64,000 nt of DNA. Source: Sinonovacula constricta (lineage: Eukaryota; Mollusca; Bivalvia; Cardiida; Solecurtidae). Positions 59,018 through 64,000 of this stretch are shown here, piece by piece; the first letter of the stretch is position 1, and each line of letters opens with the position of its first letter. The DNA lies in the NCBI GenBank assembly GCA_007844125.1, contig CM017558.1:27671478-27735477 (forward strand), in the 5' to 3' direction. A model generated the notes under the pieces. It did not search any database. It had not been told where the DNA came from and worked only from the letters and a program-made list of their open reading frames with translations. A program made the translations under genes and the position numbers.

Positions 59018-59158
59018 CAAGCAGCTGGAAGACTTCGTCGACCTCCTTTTTGTCTGGGTTTAGCCCCGCAAGCCGGGCACCATCCGTCAGTGTGTCCCGA
59101 CTCCATGGTAACTGGTTGGTTCCCGCCTCGTCCAGATAGACGAACGCCTGTGACGCTT
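59018..59158 (-). CDS. Exon of an EF-hand-like protein (upstream exon)
   Basis: On the - strand, tctgacag precedes AAGCGTCA at 59158 and CTTG|gtaacc ends it. The 141 bases encode ASQAFVYLDEAGTNQLPWSR, then DTLTDGARLAGLNPDKKEVD and EVFQLL. AFxYLDEAGTNQL followed by an LxGLNPxxxEVxExF helix is the layout of a degenerate EF-hand pair. The join to 58739 across a 278-base intron restores an Asp codon and keeps the frame. Upstream exons are not identified. Confidence 0.5.
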
Positions 59159-59271
59159 CTGTCAGACATCGTTATACGTATTGATATATGTTTTGGTTTG
59201 GATTTGTTGAAACATCTGACTGACACAATTGTGGACATACTGCAGACGTCCGAGTTTAATTGTTGAAGCCA

Positions 59272-59337
59272 AATATCTGGGTAGAACCACCAGTACTACA
59301 CATGTAAACTGGAAGACCTTCCCACATGAAAGTTCCG
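59272..59337 (-). mobile_element. Family C SINE, reverse, 3' part, interrupted
   Basis: TATCTGGGTAGAACCACCAG and GGAAGACCTTCCCACATGAA are reverse family C. The element is broken by the TIR element that follows and continues at about 59736-59805 (CCCATTCCGAACTCCACTC, AGTTACAGGTCGGTGACTCC). Confidence 0.6.
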
Positions 59338-59735
59338 CTCAATCGGAACTCCTCGGGTAATTCAGCCCTCAGGACAATCATCCCTCGGATGTATCTGGTG
59401 CAGTGATACTGAAATCACGATTGTTTTGAGCGCCGGAAGTCGGAAGAAGAATATGCCTCAAATGTAGTTCGCACAAAAATGAATTTTGGCATCGTTTGAC
59501 AGCTGCGTGTCTGCTGCGCTGGATAAATTAAACTTGGATGATTTTAAAATTGAAGCCGCCACAAATTGAAGTTTTACAGGCTGCATACTGTAGTGAGCTG
59601 TAATCCGAGCTGCAAGCTTTGTTTTGACTTATGTCACAATAGCAGTCCCATTTAAGGAAATGGCCGAGGTGATCCGACTACCTACATACATCCGAGAGAT
59701 GGTTCGTGAATAATCCGAGGTGTTCCGATTGAGTC
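59338..59735 (-). mobile_element. ~395-base TIR element (right, reverse orientation)
   Basis: The ends CTCAATCGGAACTCCTCGGG and CCGAGGTGTTCCGATTGAG are inverted repeats of about 26 bases with few mismatches. The interior is the inverse of 57703-58096. It is inserted within a reverse family C SINE. Confidence 0.82.
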
Positions 59736-59805
59736 CCCATTCCGAACTCCACTCTTACCCACGCGGTCAGGAGCTAGGCAGTTACAGGTCGGTGACTCCA
59801 TCCGC

Positions 59806-60557
59806 CTCTGAACAGAGATGAATCCAGGGGGTGGGATGGGGGATCCATCCCCCAACCAACCAGGTAAAAGAGAAGAGTTGTGAAAACACATACATGTAAG
59901 TTTAAAATTACTATCATTTTAAAGTAAATTTTGTCTACAAAGAACAGTTACTAAATACTGTAAATAGTTACGCTCTTAATTGAAATTATTCATCCCGGAG
60001 TCATTTCCAACAATTTAAAAATGTGTACACATACGAAAATATATTTTAATATGGTTATATGTGAACAGAATATATCAGCTTGTGTATCTCTACTAAGACA
60101 TACATGTACATCATAAAAAAGATAAAACAAAGAACACGGAACAGCTTAACTGTTTTTTTCTTTAAAGCTCCAAAATACTTACGATTTTTTTGCTCATCAG
60201 TGAGCTACAAAACAGAAGAAAAGAAAAGATAACATGTTATAAGCAAATTTAAAACTCGAATAATTCTATCATCATTAAAATATATTTTAAGAGTATTTTG
60301 ATTGCATTTTTAAGAGTTGATACTCATTGTCTTTCATAATTCGGTGCTTCATGTCGAAATATCAGTTTCCTATGCGCGTGAACATATTTCTTTATTTAGT
60401 TTAATGATGCCATTTCTTAAATTTCTAGTGAATTTAACCCAATCTACGATTCAACGCTCCACGTCATTACTGTCTGTTGCTACTTGCTTACAAACTATAT
60501 TTGAACGCATATGTCCAATTGGACCTTTTTCAAATGAGGCCTTTTTTCAAATGTATT
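59806..60557. other. Sequence without recognised genes
   Basis: It contains a near-palindromic G/C patch at about 59835-59870 (GGGGGATCCATCCCCC) and AT-rich sequence after it. Confidence 0.4.
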
Positions 60558-60957
60558 CTTTTTTCAAATGAGGCCTTTTTTCTAACGAATAAAACGTATA
60601 TAAGTAAAATTCTACTTAGTAAACCACAAATAATATATCAGTTGTAGTCGTTCCAATAAACTCCCATGTAGATCTGTTTGATCAAGTTTCTACCCACTCA
60701 ACGCTAGTCATACTTTGCGCCCTGGAGGTTGCATTTAGATTTCCCTTCATTACCACGTGAGCATATTTTTAAGCAGTTAATTAATTGCCGCAGTTTAATT
60801 GGTTAATTTGACTTAACATATACTTGTTTCAAAAGGTTTATTGTTTTATCTTAGACAACTGGCTTATTAATAAGTCGTAGCGTCAACGACTTATTCTGTC
60901 AATAAATAATTTTGATTTTAAAATTTAAGTCTGCAATCCGGTAGTAATGTCACAAAC

Positions 60958-60962
<5 letters not shown>
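60558..60962. repeat. Direct repeat, first copy (~400 bases)
   Basis: It runs from AAATGAGGCCTTTTTTCTAA to GGTAGTAATGTCACAAACATT and is nearly identical to 63615-64000. The AAATTTAAGTCTGCAATCCG segment near its end also occurs at 58138. Confidence 0.9.

Positions 60963-61051
<89 letters not shown>
60958..61051. repeat. (TA)n microsatellite, about 94 bases
   Basis: It is a pure AT dinucleotide run directly at the end of the direct repeat. Confidence 0.98.
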
Positions 61052-61052
<1 letters not shown>

Positions 61053-61074
61053 CATTCATAAATTTATCAAGAAA

Positions 61075-61265
61075 ACGGGTAAAGGCGTGGAATCGAGTCC
61101 CGTCCTGAATGAAGGACCTAATGTGGGAAAACCTTCCAGCTGACTTTCGATGTGCCTGCGGTTCTACCCAGATGTGTGTCTGGGGTCTTCCTCCACCAAA
61201 AGGCTGGACGTTGCTATAATGATCATAAGTGGTAGCTGCAATGTATTTCAAAAACAAAACAAAAC
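61075..61265 (+). mobile_element. Family C SINE, 5' truncated
   Basis: GGAATCGAGTCCCGTCCTGA, AAAACCTTCCAGCTGACTTT, GCGGTTCTACCCAGATGTG, CTGGACGTTGCTATAATGATC and an AAAACAAAACAAAACAAAC tail are present. Confidence 0.8.
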
Positions 61266-61905
61266 AAACAAGAAAACGGTTACAAGTCTTTGCCTTAAAA
61301 CTGCACGAAAAAAATAAGATATATGATACTTGTTATCGTCAATTGTAAAGTTTTATCCAGGGGAAATCGCACAGATTCCACAAACTCATGCAACAATTAG
61401 AAAACTCCCAACGAAACTTACCATTATTAATCATGGGCTGATAAACCTGCGGATCTTTAACTTTCCCTACCCGACACTGATTTATGTCACTATTATACAC
61501 ACGGTCGATCCTAATAACCGACAAGTTAGTTGTGTAAATAGTGGCTTTGTTCTTAATCAGCGATGTGAACAATAGCTTTGATAAATGAACTGATGAATTG
61601 TGACGACGTCTTTATAGTAAATACAATATAATAGTTTAAACTGATTCATGTTCACAACATTCATTAGGTCAAAAATTAAAAAATCATGCGTATTGTTCGC
61701 ATGCATAGGGTTACATTCTCAAGCAAGCTGAGCTAGGGAGTTTTGAGTTATACATAAGGCAGTGAGTTTTTATGACTATAAGCAGGGTTTTTTAATGTTG
61801 ACTTAATTGGAGTTTATATCAAAATTGTATTTTTATTATCTCGATCTTTAAAACCGGTGTCACGGTCTGACGTTTCTACCGTGCTTAAATTTCTCTGTCT
61901 AGTGT

Positions 61906-61915
61906 GCGCATGCGC
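61906..61915. promoter_or_regulatory. NRF1-type palindrome GCGCATGCGC (right copy)
   Basis: It is identical to the site at 675-684 in the other arm of the inverted duplication. Confidence 0.35.
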
Positions 61916-62049
61916 CAGATTGCTATTTTTAACTACGCGTGCCTAAATTTCCTACCATTACATACTGGTGTAAAACGTGTTCATGATTAATATTTTGAGG
62001 CTTAAAACACCGTATTTAAGATACTGTGACATTGTCAGCATATTTTCAG

Positions 62050-62188
62050 TGGTTCAGTACCTACTGTCATGCATACTGTCGGTCCTTGTTCGCACTTGGA
62101 GAAAAGAAGGTTGTCCAATATGAATCCCTCTTTGATCTTAAATGGTATGCAGAAAGTTGATGGTACACGAAATTTTCATTTCCAGAAG
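62050..62188 (+). pseudogene. Frameshifted copy of the 385-540 exon
   Basis: It starts after tattttcag and ends AAG|gtatgtg like its partner, but has 139 bases instead of 156. A 17-base deletion after CCAATATGAAT shifts the frame and brings a stop (AGT TGA). The remaining sequence is close to the left copy, so the loss is recent. Confidence 0.65.
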
Positions 62189-62343
62189 GTATGTGTTCAA
62201 ATGCTTTGTAATGCAACTATTTTCTTATCAAAATGCATTCATTATTTTCCATTAAACACCCGAGTTTTGATGCAGCCTATTCTCCATTTCTCGGGAGTCT
62301 GGGTAAATTTTAGTTTCTTCCTTTTTTGACAGTTTAAAACACA

Positions 62344-63608
62344 TAGCCTGATATTAGAAAAAAGTTGATGGTTGTGAAAAGAAATGATTCTAGCAGTGTA
62401 CAGCGTAGGTTCTTCGGTGTTGTTATTGGTTATTGTTAATAAATATTTGCCTGGTATTCTTATTACAATATTGTCATCACATCCAGTATTTATAGCCTTT
62501 GGTTAACTGATGTGGATATTAGTACTATATACCATACACATATTTAACAAACCTGTTGCATGCATCACATTGATAAGTTGTCAAACCAATAGAGTGTTAG
62601 CTTTGTAGATATGAAAAACTTCCAAATGAAGTTTCAAGCCTCGGAATAATATTTTTACCACACCAACATATGAGTCAATAGTTTTTCATACATGCCTAAT
62701 TTTTAGATGCTGATCATGTGTTTTGATCATGCCCATTTAAACGGTGTATGCTTATTACATGAAATAAAAATATTTGGTAACTTTTTAATTACTTTGAAAA
62801 TTGTCATGCAGGATCAGTTAAAAGATATAAAAATAAATACATGCTTTTTAAGTGAAGATAAATTTTTTATATGTTTTTTTTATATCTTTTAAAATAAAAA
62901 TAAACATTTGATAAATAAAGGTAGCTGACAAAAATACAAGAACCTAATGTTGTTTTTTTTTGTTGTTGTTGTTATTTTGGTTTTTAGAAATATGTTTTAC
63001 CTCTGGGCTATGAGGTTATTATTATTGTTATTGTTCATCATTGACAAACGTTATTATCTACAGACTAAAATTGAATATCGCGATATCTCGTTTTACATTT
63101 ACATACACTTACGGAAAATAAAACTATATATTCAAAGCTGTTTATGTGTTAGATTTATGCTTCTATGTGTTCTAATATATTCAGCGTTTTATGTTGTCTG
63201 GTTAAAACATGTGCATATTTAGTATGTTTACTCTAACTTTTGTTTTATAAACCGACAGACATATATACACCCAAAGGATATGTTGGGTATAGGAGCTGCA
63301 GCTCAAATAATTCTGCTTGTCTTAAAATATTGACCACATTTTGGACTATATATTAAGTTTTGATAACAGAACAGTGATAAAGGATGATAGTAGGAAATTT
63401 ACCATATATTGATGTATTGTACCTGTTAAATTGACACATCTGTAGGTAAGAGGATGGGTTTATTTATTTGTTATGGATTTCCAATCCATAAATAAGTGGG
63501 TCGTCAACAATTAAGATCACTAGCCTTTGCATTGTATTTGTACAACTTACAGTGCATTTAAAAAAATCAATAAACAATCTAGCAAGGTTAAGCAGAAATG
63601 TACACTGT
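62344..63608. other. AT-rich sequence without recognised genes
   Basis: Small hydrophobic frames at 62707-62892 and 62947-63222 are rich in F, I, L and V because of base composition. I see no splice or family support. Confidence 0.4.
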
Positions 63609-64000
63609 TCTTTTTTCAAATGAGGCCTTTTTTTCTAACGAATAAAACGTATATAAGTAAAATTCTACTTAGTAAACCACAAATAATATATCAATTGTAG
63701 TCGTTCTAATAAACTCCCATGTAGATCTGTTTGCTCAAGTTTCTACCCACTCAACGCCAGTCATACTTTGCACCATGGAGGTTGCATTTAGATTTCCCTT
63801 CATTACCACGCGAGTATATTTTTAAGCATTTAATTAATTGCCGCAGTTTAATTGGTTAATTTGACTTAACATATAATTGTTTCGAACGGTTTTATCTTAG
63901 ACAACTGGCTATAGCGTCAACGACTTATTCTGTCAATCAATAATTCTGATTTTGAAATTTAAGTCTGCAATCCGGTAGTAATGTCACAAACATTCTATAT
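63609..64000. repeat. Direct repeat, second copy, running off the window
   Basis: It matches 60558-60962 with few differences (for example, it lacks the TTAATAAG stretch near 60866), offset by 3.05 kb. It ends at ACATTCTATAT at the window edge. Confidence 0.9.

Larger units (their letters stand above)
61856..62343 (+). repeat. Right arm of the inverted segmental duplication
   Basis: It matches the reverse complement of 231-736, from GGTGTCACGGTCTGACGTTT to GACAGTTTAAAACAC. Confidence 0.85.

Noticed and set aside
59682..59891. 69-residue - strand frame with GWLGDGSPIPPPG
   Set aside because: It runs from a G/C-rich near-palindrome into SINE and TIR-element sequence, with no coding support.
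60925..61257. 110-residue - strand frame with a long YI repeat
   Set aside because: It is produced by the (TA)n tract plus a SINE.

Overview
This window is intron-rich, AT-rich animal nuclear DNA packed with tRNA-derived SINEs, small inverted-repeat DNA transposons and minisatellites. The texture suggests a mollusc, perhaps a bivalve, but that is an inference from style and not from a marker gene. Nothing looks bacterial: there are no operons and no CRISPR array.

One complete protein-coding gene is readable. Ten coding exons on the + strand, from 3276 to 33067, join in phase at GT-AG boundaries to give 492 residues. The protein is a 12-helix light chain of a heterodimeric amino-acid transporter (SLC7 family, LAT/y+LAT/b0,+AT/xCT group). 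It keeps the cysteine used to bond to an SLC3 heavy chain. A noncoding 5' exon is expected upstream because a 3' splice site lies 20 bases before the ATG.

Most of the rest is repeats. Introns 1, 2, 6 and 9 carry four SINE-like families (A-D below), some nested in each other. They also carry at least three transposons with CAG-type ends and 5-base target duplications (2109-2959, 4068-5490, 22204-22391). A 2.46-kb TTAA-flanked transposon (26357-28816) has an interior made of seven ~198-base tandem units. A 28-base minisatellite at 21140-21828 has a 224-base higher-order period.

Downstream of the transporter, 36377-54966 is a triple tandem duplication of a ~6-kb unit. The middle copy is a hybrid: its left part matches copy 3 and its right part matches copy 1, with the switch near 45570-45640. 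This is what unequal crossing-over in a two-copy array would leave. Copy 3 alone holds 570 bases with an N-terminal RecQ-like helicase segment.

The right end (57.7-64 kb) holds an inverted pair of ~395-base TIR elements that bracket two exons of a degenerate EF-hand-like protein on the - strand, and a 400-base direct repeat 3.05 kb apart. It also holds a frameshifted, inverted copy of an exon-bearing segment from the extreme left end of the window (231-736 versus 61856-62343).
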